Shown: positions 34,241 through 42,914 of the stretch, piece by piece
How positions within the stretch are numbered: the first letter of the stretch is position 1
Layout of the letters: each line of letters begins with the position of its first letter
DNA from: Parapedobacter composti
GTDB taxonomy: Bacteria > Bacteroidota > Bacteroidia > Sphingobacteriales > Sphingobacteriaceae
Assembly (NCBI RefSeq): GCF_900112315.1
Contig: NZ_FOLL01000006.1
Coordinates: 1 to 64,000, forward strand
DNA length: 64,000 nucleotides
Reading direction: 5' to 3'
The notes under the pieces: model-generated
What the model saw: only the letters and a program-made list of their open reading frames with translations
Told to the model about the DNA's origin: nothing
The model's database searches: none
Position numbers and translations under genes: made by a program

Positions 34241-35191
34241 ATGATGGACGACGCATTATTGACAAAATATCTGCTGAATGAAGCCAGTGAGGCGGAGGCT
34301 GCGGCGGTGCGGCAGTGGATTGCCGCGGACCCCGCGCATGAAAGGCATTTCAGGCACATGCGGCTGATATGGGAGACCAGCCAGTCGCTGGCCAGCGGAA
34401 GCGGCGTGGATGAAGACGAAGCGTGGCGGCGCTTCGTGCAGCGCCGGGATAGCCGCCCGAAAGGGTACAGGCTGGGATGGGTGCGCATCGCCGCCATGTT
34501 GTTGCTGGTGCCTATCGCCGGACTGGCGGGATTCTACCTGCTGGGGCCGGGGGGCGGCGGGCGGTTTGCGTCTACGTATGCAACGGCCGATGCGCCCAGC
34601 ACGGATACGCTGGCGGATGGTTCGGTGATTACGCTGAACCGGTTTGCCGAACTGGATTTTTCGCAAAGCCCGTTCAAGCGGGAGCGGACCGTAGACCTGC
34701 ATAAGGGCGAAGCTTTTTTCAGGGTTGCTCCCGATGGGAAGAAGCCGTTTGTTATCCGCTCCGGAGACGTAACGGTTACCGTGGTGGGTACGTCTTTCAA
34801 CGTGAAGCGCCGGGGCGACGAAACCACCGTAATCGTTGAAAGCGGAAAGGTGAACGTGGCGGGGCTTAACCAAACAGCGGAGCTGGGGCCGGGCCAAAAG
34901 GTGACCGTGAATACGCGTACCGGCAGGTTTGAGGAAGGATGGGCGGAAGACCGGCTGCACCATTATTATGTGAACCGCCGCCTGGTGCTGGACAATACAC
35001 CGCTGTGGCGCATCGCGGAGGTGCTGGAGGAGGCTTATGGTGTGGACATCGCCATAAGCCGGAAGGAAATCGGGGAGCTGCCGATGTCAACCACCCTTCG
35101 CCTGGGGCCGCTGGACGAGGTGCTGAACGTGGTGGCGCAGACGCTGGGCGTGCAGGTTGAACGGACGGGAAAAAGGGTGGTCATCCGGTGA
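34241..35191 (+). CDS. FecR family anti-sigma factor of the STN/repeat-protein locus
   Basis: 316 aa from ATG 34241 (MMDDALLTKYLLNEASEAEA). Cytoplasmic helices are followed by a membrane segment at about 84-104 (WVRIAAMLLLVPIAGLAGFY), a FecR domain (ATADAPSTDTLADGSVITLN, LHKGEAFFRVAPDGKKPFVI, VTVTVVGTSFNVKRRG), and a C-terminal domain of STN/DUF4974 type (IAEVLEEAYGVDIAISRKEI). It would sequester the preceding sigma factor. Its stop overlaps the start of the next gene (TGATG), so the STN-repeat protein is translationally coupled to it. Confidence 0.92.
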   Translation: MMDDALLTKYLLNEASEAEAAAVRQWIAADPAHERHFRHMRLIWETSQSLASGSGVDEDEAWRRFVQRRDSRPKGYRLGWVRIAAMLLLVPIAGLAGFYLLGPGGGGRFASTYATADAPSTDTLADGSVITLNRFAELDFSQSPFKRERTVDLHKGEAFFRVAPDGKKPFVIRSGDVTVTVVGTSFNVKRRGDETTVIVESGKVNVAGLNQTAELGPGQKVTVNTRTGRFEEGWAEDRLHHYYVNRRLVLDNTPLWRIAEVLEEAYGVDIAISRKEIGELPMSTTLRLGPLDEVLNVVAQTLGVQVERTGKRVVIR

Positions 35192-36810
35192 TGCGGCTGA
35201 GGTTGGCGCTCGTCGGCCTGGTATTGGCCGCTCCGCTGGTTACCCGTGCGCAACACCTGATGCGTGAAATCGCAGTGGCAGACAGCGGTCCGCGCCGGCT
35301 GGGCGACTTGCTGGAGGAAGTCAGCGAAAGCCAGGGATTTTATTTTTCATACAACAGCACGCTGGTGGCCGAAGACAGCGTGGTGGCGCTGGACCGGTTT
35401 AAGGGCAGGCTGGCAGACCTCCTGGAGCGCACCTTCGGCAGTAACTATGAATTCAAGGAGGCCCCGGGGTATGTGATTATCCGGTATGCGCCGCATACGC
35501 TGGATCTGGCGATGCACATCGACAGCGAGCGGAGCGGGACGCTGGTGGTGACGGGGTGGATTAAGGATGCGGCGAGCCACCGGGGGGTGCCCGGCGCAAG
35601 TGTTTATGAACGGAACGTACTGGTGTCTACCTTGTCTGACTCCGACGGGCGGTTCAAGCTGTCCATCCGGCGGCCCGGCGAAAGCGTATGGCTTACGGTC
35701 AGCAAAGCAGACTACCGCGATACCACGGTGGTGCTGCTGCCGACGGTGAAGGTAGGGGGCGGCGATAAGGGGCGGCGCTATGCGTTTTATCCTGACGATG
35801 GCGGCAAAGCCGGACTTGAAAGTTCGGCACTGGGCCGCTTTTTTACGAGTTCAAAGCAACGTATCCAACGCATCAACCTGGGCGGCTTTTTCGCGCACAG
35901 CCCGTATCAGGTGTCGCTTACGCCGGGCCTGAGCTCACAGGGGCTGTTCAACAGCCAGGTGGTTAACCAGGTGTCGCTGAACCTCGTCGGCGGTTATACC
36001 GCCGGGGTGCGCGGCATTGAGATAGGGGGCGGATTCAATATCAATCAGCACGATGCCCACCGCGTGCAGGTAGCGGGTGCGTTTAACCTGGTGGGCGGGC
36101 AGATGCGGGGGCTGCAGGTGGCCGGTGTGTCGAACGTGGTGTTGCAGCGCGCGGGCGGTGTGCAGATAGCCGGTGTGGCCAACTGGGGCGGGGAGGTGCA
36201 AGGCGTACAGCTGGCCGGTGTTTTCAACAAGGCGCGCCGGAACAGCGGCCTGCAGCTGGCGGGGGCGATGAACACCGCCGACGGCGAGGCGGGCGTGCAG
36301 GTAGCGGGGATAGTGAACCGGGCGCGCCACGTGCGGGGCGTGCAGGTGGCCGGTCTGGTTAACATAGCTGACAGCAGCGACTACCCCGTTGGTATCGTGA
36401 ACCTGGTGAAGAACGGCCGGAAAAGTATAACCGCAGGGGCGGACGAGTCTGGCATGATGCAGTTGGCATTCCGATCGGGCGGACGGGTACTCTACGGCTT
36501 GGTTGGCGTAGGGCATTACCTGAACGGCAATCCGCTGAAATATGTGGTTGAAGCGGGAATGGGGGCGCACGTGGCGGAGGGGAGAACTTTTTTGTTTGAT
36601 GTTGAACTGGTGAGCCGGACGAGTACGGATCTCCGCATCGCCACGGGATCGCGGGTGGCACTCCGGGTGCTCCCGCAGTTTCGCATCGGCAGGCACGCCA
36701 GTGTCATTGCCGGTCCGGCCCTCAGCTATACCTATCCTGAAGCAGACCACCGCTATGGGGGCGAAGGCTGGCAGGCCGGTGTTTACGGCGGCCTGGCTTA
36801 CCGGTGGTAA
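35191..36810 (+). CDS. STN-domain surface repeat protein (GVQVAGVxN repeats), atypical signalling partner of FecR
   Basis: 539 aa from the ATG overlapping the FecR stop. A signal peptide (MRLRLALVGLVLAAPLVTRA) precedes an STN-like domain at about 25-105 (RLGDLLEEVSESQGFYFSYN, RFKGRLADLLERTFGSNYEF). A carboxypeptidase-D-like module follows at about 118-185 (VTGWIKDAASHRGVPGASVY). There is no plug or TonB-dependent barrel. Residues about 275-395 instead hold tandem 15-16-residue repeats of the form GVQVAGVxN, as in LA_2272-type surface repeat proteins. The C-terminal part (FRSGGRVLYGLVGVGHYLNG to GVYGGLAYRW) looks like outer-membrane strands. STN domains normally relay signals from a receptor to FecR; here the repeat protein appears to take that place. 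Confidence 0.8.
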   Translation: MRLRLALVGLVLAAPLVTRAQHLMREIAVADSGPRRLGDLLEEVSESQGFYFSYNSTLVAEDSVVALDRFKGRLADLLERTFGSNYEFKEAPGYVIIRYAPHTLDLAMHIDSERSGTLVVTGWIKDAASHRGVPGASVYERNVLVSTLSDSDGRFKLSIRRPGESVWLTVSKADYRDTTVVLLPTVKVGGGDKGRRYAFYPDDGGKAGLESSALGRFFTSSKQRIQRINLGGFFAHSPYQVSLTPGLSSQGLFNSQVVNQVSLNLVGGYTAGVRGIEIGGGFNINQHDAHRVQVAGAFNLVGGQMRGLQVAGVSNVVLQRAGGVQIAGVANWGGEVQGVQLAGVFNKARRNSGLQLAGAMNTADGEAGVQVAGIVNRARHVRGVQVAGLVNIADSSDYPVGIVNLVKNGRKSITAGADESGMMQLAFRSGGRVLYGLVGVGHYLNGNPLKYVVEAGMGAHVAEGRTFLFDVELVSRTSTDLRIATGSRVALRVLPQFRIGRHASVIAGPALSYTYPEADHRYGGEGWQAGVYGGLAYRW

Positions 36811-36876
36811 TTTTTTTTCTTGAAGGCGTAAGGGTGGCGCGGGCGTTTGCTGTCTTATGATCAAAACAACATAATA

Positions 36877-37461
36877 ATGATTAAAGACATGCAAAAGATG
36901 AAAACTATCGGAACATGCCTGGCGATGCTGGCCGGGCTGGCAGGCACGCAGGTGGCCACAGGTCAGACCCTCGATTTGGGCGTGAAGGCAGGCGTGAATT
37001 ACGGAATGCTGCACAGCGGCGCTGGCGCGGTAAGCGACGCGTCTGGAAAGACCGGATGGCATGTTGGGCTGTTTGCCCGCACGGGCAACGACTTTTACTT
37101 TCAGCCCGAGGTGAATTACACGTCGTTCAGCAGTGAATTTTCTTATGAAGGGCAGGTTTATGAGCCCCGATTCCGGCAACTGAATGTGCCCCTGATGGCG
37201 GGATACCGCATCATCAGTAACGGTAACATGAACCTGCGGGTATCTGCCGGCCCTGACGTGAACCTGAACCTGAATACGCCCGTTGCGCCCCAAGCTACCA
37301 GTTATAGGCGGTTTACGGTGGGTGGCGTGCTCAACGCCGGGGTGGACCTGGGCCGGGCTACCTTTGATGTGCGCTACAGCCGCGGGCTGACCGATATCAA
37401 CGAAGGGCTGAAACAGAAAACCGGCGTACTCGGGTTTTCTGTGGGATTCAAGATTCAATAA
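36877..37461 (+). CDS. Outer-membrane beta-barrel protein (PorT/OMP_b-brl type)
   Basis: 194 aa from ATG 36877 (MIKDMQKMKTIGTCLAMLAG); ATG 36898 (MKTIGTC) is an equally good start with a tighter signal peptide. The mature part begins QTLDLGVKAGVNYGMLHSGA, the pattern of small 8-stranded outer-membrane barrels of Bacteroidota, with alternating strands (YFQPEVNYTSFSSEFSYEGQ, LNVPLMAGYRIISNGNMNLR) and a terminal GVLGFSVGFKIQ. It sits between two GVQVAGVxN repeat proteins in the same operon direction, and may assemble with or anchor them. Confidence 0.82.
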   Translation: MIKDMQKMKTIGTCLAMLAGLAGTQVATGQTLDLGVKAGVNYGMLHSGAGAVSDASGKTGWHVGLFARTGNDFYFQPEVNYTSFSSEFSYEGQVYEPRFRQLNVPLMAGYRIISNGNMNLRVSAGPDVNLNLNTPVAPQATSYRRFTVGGVLNAGVDLGRATFDVRYSRGLTDINEGLKQKTGVLGFSVGFKIQ

Positions 37462-37470
37462 GGGGCATCT

Positions 37471-38496
37471 ATGAAGTTACGTCATATCACGGGGCTGTTG
37501 ACCCTGCTGTGCTGCTCCAGCTTGTTGCCTGCACAGGAAACCAGTCCGGCCCATGTGGGTATTCTGTACCCGCTGAGCACCCATGGCGACAAAGCCGCTG
37601 CATACACCAACCATTTCAGCCTGCATGCGCTGTGGGGCGTATCCGGAGGCGAGAAAGGCCTGGGCCTGTACGGCGCGGCGGGCACGGTGAAAGGCGACGC
37701 CAGCGGCGTGCAGGCGGCGGGCGTGTTTAACGGGGTGGGCGGCGAACTCAAGGGCGTGCAACTGGCCGGCGTCATGAACCGGGCCCATACCATGGCGGGC
37801 GGTGCCCAGTTTGCCGGTGTACTGAACGTGACTGGTGGGCGTGCGCCGGTGCAGCTGGCCGGGACGGCCAACGTGACCGACAGCGTAAAAGGAGCGCAGG
37901 TTGCCGGCGTGGTCAATGTGGCCGGCCATGTGCAGGGGGTGCAGATAGGCGGGGTGGTGAACAAAGCGGGCAAGGTAAGCGGCGTGCAGATTGCGGGCTT
38001 GCTGAATATTGCAGACAGCAGCGATTACCCCATAGCCATCATCAACATCGTCAGGAACGGAGAAAAGCGGGTGGGAATATCGACGGATGAAAACCTTTTT
38101 ACGATGGTAAGCTTCCGCTCCGGCGGAAGGAAGCTTTATGGCCTGGTAGCGGCCGGTGTCAGTCCGCTGCATCCCGAACGGCGCTATGCCGCGGAGGGCG
38201 GACTGGGCATCAGCCTGGTGGAGCGCAACGCGTTCAGGCTGGATATGGAGACCGGCCACCTTTTTGCCACCGATTTTGAAGGCCATGAATATTACCGAAG
38301 CGGCCTGCGTTTGCTGCCAGCCCTGCGGCTGGGCAGCCATGTGCAGATCTTCGGCGGCCCGGGGGTGTATTATGCGAGCGCAAACACGCGGGAGGGCGCT
38401 GTCCGCGCGGGATGGGAACTCTGGGAACGGCAGCGCCTGGCGGAACGCCAGTCTATTTACCTGGGAGGCACGGTGGGTTTGCAGCTGGTGCTGTAA
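37471..38496 (+). CDS. Second GVQVAGVxN surface repeat protein (LA_2272-like)
   Basis: 341 aa with a signal peptide (MKLRHITGLLTLLCCSSLLP, then AQE). It lacks the STN and carboxypeptidase-D-like modules of the 35191 gene but shares its repeat region. Seven to eight tandem units of about 15 residues run from about residue 75 to 180 (GVQAAGVFNGVGGELK, GVQLAGVMNRAHTMAG, GVQIGGVVNKAGKVS). It has the same capping sequence (LLNIADSSDYPIAIINIVRN) and the FRSGGRKLYGLVAAG block. It is a paralogue of the 35191 protein's C-terminal half and is probably an outer-membrane or surface protein. It follows the barrel gene by 9 bp. Confidence 0.82.
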   Translation: MKLRHITGLLTLLCCSSLLPAQETSPAHVGILYPLSTHGDKAAAYTNHFSLHALWGVSGGEKGLGLYGAAGTVKGDASGVQAAGVFNGVGGELKGVQLAGVMNRAHTMAGGAQFAGVLNVTGGRAPVQLAGTANVTDSVKGAQVAGVVNVAGHVQGVQIGGVVNKAGKVSGVQIAGLLNIADSSDYPIAIINIVRNGEKRVGISTDENLFTMVSFRSGGRKLYGLVAAGVSPLHPERRYAAEGGLGISLVERNAFRLDMETGHLFATDFEGHEYYRSGLRLLPALRLGSHVQIFGGPGVYYASANTREGAVRAGWELWERQRLAERQSIYLGGTVGLQLVL

Positions 38497-38520
38497 ACCG
38501 CCGACGGCCGACAATTACCC

Positions 38521-38557
38521 ACATCGCCGGTTGCTTCAGTTCAGCGACCGGCGATGT
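38521..38557. terminator. Bidirectional hairpin between convergent genes
   Basis: ACATCGCCGGT (38521-38531) and ACCGGCGATGT (38547-38557) form a perfect 11-bp stem with a 15-nt loop. It lies in the 86-bp gap between the repeat-protein gene and the convergent GH78-like gene. The T-tract is short, so termination efficiency is uncertain. Confidence 0.6.
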
Positions 38558-38582
38558 TTGCACCCCGCGGTGCCTGCGTGGC

Positions 38583-40844
38583 TCACGGCGCGGTGCCTTC
38601 CAACCGATGCGTGCCGGGCGGTAAATGGAGCACCGGCCCGGCCGCTTTCTTGCCATTGGCACGGACAATACGGTAAACGGCCGGAACATGCACTTCGGCG
38701 GAGGTTCCGGCAGGCACGGTGAGCTGCAGGGAAAACGTTTTTGACGCTTGGGTAACGGCGGCCTTTATCTCGCCATAACCCGTGGGGACAACAATGTCTA
38801 CGTGATTTAACGGGCCCAGCCTGGGTGCTACCCTGAATTTCCTGAATGCCGGCTCAACGGGCGAAATGCCGGCCACGTATTGGGCCAGGATGGTGAGGCC
38901 GCCACCGCTCCAGGCGTGGTTGGTGGAACCACCGCCGTACCCTGCCTCGCCGATGCCCCAGCCCTCCCAGAGTGTGGTGATGCTGGGATGGTTTACCATC
39001 TCGGCAAACCGCGATTGCAGGCGTTGCATGGCGTATTGCTCGTGCCCCATATGGAACAGGGCCTCCACCACGTATTTCTCCATATACGGACTGGCCAGGA
39101 AGACCGTTTCGAAGATGTGCTTTAATGCCGGGTATTTGCTGGTATCGGCCAAGCCGGACACCACGGCGAGGGCTTGGGCGCGGTCGTCATAAGTGCCTTC
39201 GTAAGCGGCGGTGCGGTAGCCCTTGCCATCCCAGAACTGCCGGTTGAAGGCCTCCGAAAACTGCGCCATCTTTTCCTGCGTGGCGGCGGCCACTGCCTGC
39301 TCGCCCAGCAGCTCGGCCATATGGCGATAGCCTTTCAATGCCAGGTAATACCAGGCATTAACCAGCAGATGCTTATCGGGCTGCGTGCCCCAGTCGCCCC
39401 AATACCAGCCGCCCTGGCGCTCGGCCAGCGTGCCGTTGGGCAGCAACTGCCAAACCTCCAGGTATTTCCGGACACCGGGGAAGACCTCCGCGATGGTTTC
39501 TTTATCGCCGCTATTCAGGTAGTAGTTCCAGAAGCCGTAATAGCCGATGCTGGCCAGCATCTGCCCGGGAAGTTCTTTATCCCAGTTGCCGGCCGGTACG
39601 GGCGAATAGATCACCCCGTCCGGCCGCTGCCAGTTGATCAGTTCCAGGATGCCTTTCCTGGTCAGCGAAGCGGCTGGTGAATCCAGGGCATAGAACGCTT
39701 CGCCGCTCTCGATGACCACATCGCCCCACCACTGGGCGCGTTCACGGTCGGGACAATCCATATACGTATCGCGCATGGTAACGTACAGCGTTCTGACGGC
39801 TTTTTCCCATAGCCGGTTGAAGAAAGGGTCGTTGCAGGAGAACCGGCCGGCGAATGCGGTATTGAAGCCGGTTTCGCGGTATAGCAAGCGGACGACTTCG
39901 ACCTGCTTGGGTACCACGTAATAGACATGATGCCCGTTCATCCAGCCGATGCTTTCGTAGGCCTGGGAACCCGCTTTGGTGATGTACTCCGCGCGGACGT
40001 TGGGTGTACCCCCGCCCATGTAGTGATCGGTGAACACCTCAATCTGCTGGCCGGCGCTGGCATTGATCTGGAGCCAGGGCGTTACCTGCGCATTGTAGGG
40101 CAGCTTGCACACCAGGGTATCATGCGTGTCGCCGCTGATTTTTTCAATGGCGGCATAATCTTTCAACCCGTAATCCTTCCACAGGGGGATGGGGCGTTTC
40201 ACCAGTTTGTTCCAGGGTGCTACGGGCGGTTTTCCCAGCGTTTTGGCCGCCTGGAAACCGCGCAGTCCGGTGACGCCGGGCTGTGTCCAGCTGCCGATAT
40301 CGCGGCGGGCATCAAACCGGATGTTCGACTCCGGCAGGCGGTAGTTCGGTTTGGTGCCGGGAGCGGTTTCAAAAGCGGGGTGGACAACGGCCTGCCATGT
40401 GCCATCGCTATACAGGCCGACCTGTTCGTGCGCGCATTCAAAGACCAGGGCCGCCTTGCCGCTGCTCAGGTGCGAAAAGCCGTCTTTGCCGAAATACCAG
40501 AGCAAAACGGCCACAAGGTTTTCGCCCTGCTTCAGGTAAGGCGCGATATCGACCTCGTCATAATACGTGTCTGACGGCGTAGGGCCCCGTTTCAGGCCAC
40601 CTTCAAAAACCACCAGCCGCCCGTTGATCCACAGCCAGTATTTGCTGTCGGCAGCGATACGCGCCACGGCGCCCGCGGGTACGGAATCCACCGCGAACAC
40701 CTTGCGGAAAGCCAGCCAGGTGTTGCTTTCGTTCTGGTTTTCGGCCGCGGTAATCCATTGGGCATGCCAGGCGTCTCCGGCCTGCGGGTAAGCGGTGCCG
40801 AGTTGCAGCACTGTGCAGATTAAAAGGAGTATGCTTATCTTCAT
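38583..40844 (-). CDS. GH78-like alpha-L-rhamnosidase-family protein
   Basis: 753 aa from ATG 40844 (MKISILLLICTVLQLGTAYP, signal peptide). N-terminal beta-sandwiches (WHAQWITAAENQNESNTWLA; ARIAADSKYWLWINGRLVVF) precede an (alpha/alpha)6 domain. That domain contains MRDTYMDCPDRERAQWWGDV, the general-acid motif of GH78-like enzymes, and later PSITTLWEGWGIGEAGYGGG with the Glu expected as general base, then TNHAWSGGGLTILAQYVAGI. A C-terminal beta domain ends the protein (YGEIKAAVTQASKTFSLQLT). Unlike the 28043 gene, both catalytic segments are present. It acts on a rhamnoside or related sugar and is probably periplasmic. Confidence 0.82.
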   Translation of the reverse strand: MKISILLLICTVLQLGTAYPQAGDAWHAQWITAAENQNESNTWLAFRKVFAVDSVPAGAVARIAADSKYWLWINGRLVVFEGGLKRGPTPSDTYYDEVDIAPYLKQGENLVAVLLWYFGKDGFSHLSSGKAALVFECAHEQVGLYSDGTWQAVVHPAFETAPGTKPNYRLPESNIRFDARRDIGSWTQPGVTGLRGFQAAKTLGKPPVAPWNKLVKRPIPLWKDYGLKDYAAIEKISGDTHDTLVCKLPYNAQVTPWLQINASAGQQIEVFTDHYMGGGTPNVRAEYITKAGSQAYESIGWMNGHHVYYVVPKQVEVVRLLYRETGFNTAFAGRFSCNDPFFNRLWEKAVRTLYVTMRDTYMDCPDRERAQWWGDVVIESGEAFYALDSPAASLTRKGILELINWQRPDGVIYSPVPAGNWDKELPGQMLASIGYYGFWNYYLNSGDKETIAEVFPGVRKYLEVWQLLPNGTLAERQGGWYWGDWGTQPDKHLLVNAWYYLALKGYRHMAELLGEQAVAAATQEKMAQFSEAFNRQFWDGKGYRTAAYEGTYDDRAQALAVVSGLADTSKYPALKHIFETVFLASPYMEKYVVEALFHMGHEQYAMQRLQSRFAEMVNHPSITTLWEGWGIGEAGYGGGSTNHAWSGGGLTILAQYVAGISPVEPAFRKFRVAPRLGPLNHVDIVVPTGYGEIKAAVTQASKTFSLQLTVPAGTSAEVHVPAVYRIVRANGKKAAGPVLHLPPGTHRLEGTAP

Positions 40845-40937
40845 GTCATATAATCGGTATGGCAAAAATGTTTAAAATATTCAGTAACCTTTGCATATCG
40901 ATTACGCGTTGGTGGTATATCCTTGTTTTTCAGTTGA

Positions 40938-41687
40938 TTATTTTGTTGAGGCAGTCCTTTTTAAGGGCTTAACACGCCGGCGGAGCCACCATTGCAGATT
41001 TATGCGGAATGCATCGTAAAAAAGGGTGAATGTCAATATGCCTGCAGAAATATAGAAGGTACGGAAATGCAGTTTCATGAATAAAAAGCCGCTGATGATT
41101 CCGCCGAGGATAAATGAGGTAATAATCACTATTCGCAATATGATGCGTTTTTTTAACCGGGAGACGTTGGCCGCCTTGACGGTAGCCCATTCAGCAAGAT
41201 CGATTCCCAGGTCGGTGAAGATGCCGGTGAGGTGGGTTGTCCGGACGACAGAACCGGAGATAGCCGAGACCAGCGCATTCTGCACGCCCATCGCAAAAAG
41301 GAGGGCTCCGGCAAAATAACCCGCATTTTTGGCCGGTATTTTGGCCCCGGCAGCTAATAGCCCTACTGAAATAAGCAGTACGAATTCAACAATGATGGGA
41401 ATAGTATAGGAATGGCGGCTGTTAGCGCCGGCCAGCCGTGTACATATTCCCGAAAAGAATGCACCGGCAAGAAACAGCAATAGCCATGCAATAATGGTGA
41501 ATGAAGCAGTGATATGCCCTAACGAGAGGTGTTCGGCCAGCAACGCGGCATGGCCCGTTACATTGGTGGTAAGCACCTGGAAAGCCAACAATCCAGCAAC
41601 GTTAACCATACCTGCCGTAAGGCATAACAAGGCTGCGAGCCTGAGGTTATGTTTGTAATTTCTCCTGTGTCCTGTGTGCCGAAACAT
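40938..41687 (-). CDS. YoaK family (DUF1275) membrane protein
   Basis: 249 aa with about six hydrophobic helices. DUF1275 features are LRLAALLCLTAGMVNVAGLL, FQVLTTNVTGHAALLAEHLS, and FAMGVQNALVSAISGSVVRT followed by THLTGIFTDLGIDLAEW. These are inner-membrane proteins of unknown function, often suggested to be transporters. A basic C-terminus (RRRVKPLKRTASTK) follows. It is transcribed toward the GH78-like gene on the same strand with a gap of about 93 bp. Confidence 0.88.
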   Translation of the reverse strand: MFRHTGHRRNYKHNLRLAALLCLTAGMVNVAGLLAFQVLTTNVTGHAALLAEHLSLGHITASFTIIAWLLLFLAGAFFSGICTRLAGANSRHSYTIPIIVEFVLLISVGLLAAGAKIPAKNAGYFAGALLFAMGVQNALVSAISGSVVRTTHLTGIFTDLGIDLAEWATVKAANVSRLKKRIILRIVIITSFILGGIISGFLFMKLHFRTFYISAGILTFTLFYDAFRINLQWWLRRRVKPLKRTASTK

Positions 41688-41818
41688 TTTTTACAGATAT
41701 TACCGGTATGCCGGTTAAACAAGCGGTAAAAATACGAAAAGAAAAGGGGCTGTTAAACTAAATGTTTTTGATTTTGGCATGACTTTTGACTAAAAAAAAT
41801 CAGGTTTAGGTTGATAAG

Positions 41819-41860
41819 AAAAGTCCGGTAATCCCAAAACGCCGGGCTTTTCGCTTTTTA
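41819..41860 (+). terminator. Terminator-like hairpin in a divergent intergenic region
   Basis: AAAAGTCCGG (41819-41828) pairs with CCGGGCTTTT (41842-41851) around a 13-nt loop, followed by cgcTTTTTa. It has rho-independent terminator form on the + strand, but no + strand gene precedes it: the YoaK-type gene starts at 41687 on the minus strand and the DUF4886 gene starts at 41942. It may end a short RNA or act as an attenuator. Confidence 0.55.
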
Positions 41861-41941
41861 GCGCCGGACAATTCGTTGGCTGATTGGCGGCTGTTTGACG
41901 GGCCAATTTTGGCAACACCGTTTTTTTTCCTATCATTGGGC

Positions 41942-42811
41942 ATGCTAAAGATTCATCGATTGCTGTGGATAGCGCTTGTCATGGCGGCGCTCAGCCTCCA
42001 CGCACAACCGGCAAGCCAACCCGACACGTTACGGGTGTTGGCCATAGGCAACAGTTTTTCGCAGGACGCCGTGGAGCAATATTTACATGAGCTGGCGGCG
42101 GCTGATGGTAAAATCCTGATTATCGGAAACATGTATATCGGCGGCGCTCCGTTGGCGCTGCACCTGAGAAACGTTAGGGGCGACAAGGCGGTATACAGCT
42201 ACCGGAAAATTGACGCGGACGGCCAAAAAAGCACGGCCGAGAAAACCAGTATACGCACGGCTTTGCTGGACGAACGCTGGGATTACGTGTCTTTGCAGCA
42301 GGCCAGCACGTACTCGGGTAAGTTTGAGACGTATGCGGAGCCCATCCCGGAACTGCACCGGTATATTGACAGCGTGACCGCCGGAAGCGTGAAGTATATC
42401 TGGCACCAGACCTGGGCATACGAGGCGACCTCTACGCATAAAGGCTTTGCCAATTATGACAATGACCAACAAACCATGTACCGGGCCATCATGGAGGCAT
42501 CCGCAAAGGTGAAGACGCTGGCTCCGTTTGATCTGCTGATTCCCTGCGGCACCGCGATACAGAATGCACGCACGAGCTTTTTGGGCGATCGTTTGACCCG
42601 CGACGGATACCACCTTGACCTGCATGCCGGACGGTTTATCGCCGCCTGTACGTGGTTCGAGTCGCTCTACGGCCGGTCCGCACCAACAGCGAAGTACCGC
42701 CCTGAGGGGGTAAACGCTGCCGCAGCGGAAGTGGCCCGGCAAGCGGCGCATGCCGCCGTAAGGCAGCCGTTTTCTGTAACGGAAATTAGCGTGGAAGCAC
42801 CGGGGAGGTGA
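41942..42811 (+). CDS. Secreted DUF4886 (SGNH-hydrolase-like) protein
   Basis: 289 aa from ATG 41942 (MLKIHRLLWIALVMAALSLH), signal peptide ending HAQP. LRVLAIGNSFSQDAVEQYLH has the GNSFS block of SGNH-type hydrolases with the nucleophile Ser. WDYVSLQQASTYSGKFETYA and GYHLDLHAGRFIAACTWFES carry the later Asp and His of the triad. Members of this group are presumed esterases or deacetylases acting on glycans. It stands alone on the + strand after a terminator-like hairpin. Confidence 0.82.
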   Translation: MLKIHRLLWIALVMAALSLHAQPASQPDTLRVLAIGNSFSQDAVEQYLHELAAADGKILIIGNMYIGGAPLALHLRNVRGDKAVYSYRKIDADGQKSTAEKTSIRTALLDERWDYVSLQQASTYSGKFETYAEPIPELHRYIDSVTAGSVKYIWHQTWAYEATSTHKGFANYDNDQQTMYRAIMEASAKVKTLAPFDLLIPCGTAIQNARTSFLGDRLTRDGYHLDLHAGRFIAACTWFESLYGRSAPTAKYRPEGVNAAAAEVARQAAHAAVRQPFSVTEISVEAPGR

Positions 42812-42914
42812 TCGTGCAACTTTTGAAATTTTTCTGAACATCCTTTCGGTTTTGTTGTTGTAACCTACAACCATTGGTTTCATACAGCCGTTGGTTCCAG
42901 ATACAAAACAGGAG

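Noticed and set aside
35935-37458. 507-codon minus-strand open frame opposite the STN-repeat and barrel genes
   Set aside because: The + strand genes have signal peptides, start-stop coupling and family motifs; the antisense frame merely mirrors the repeats.
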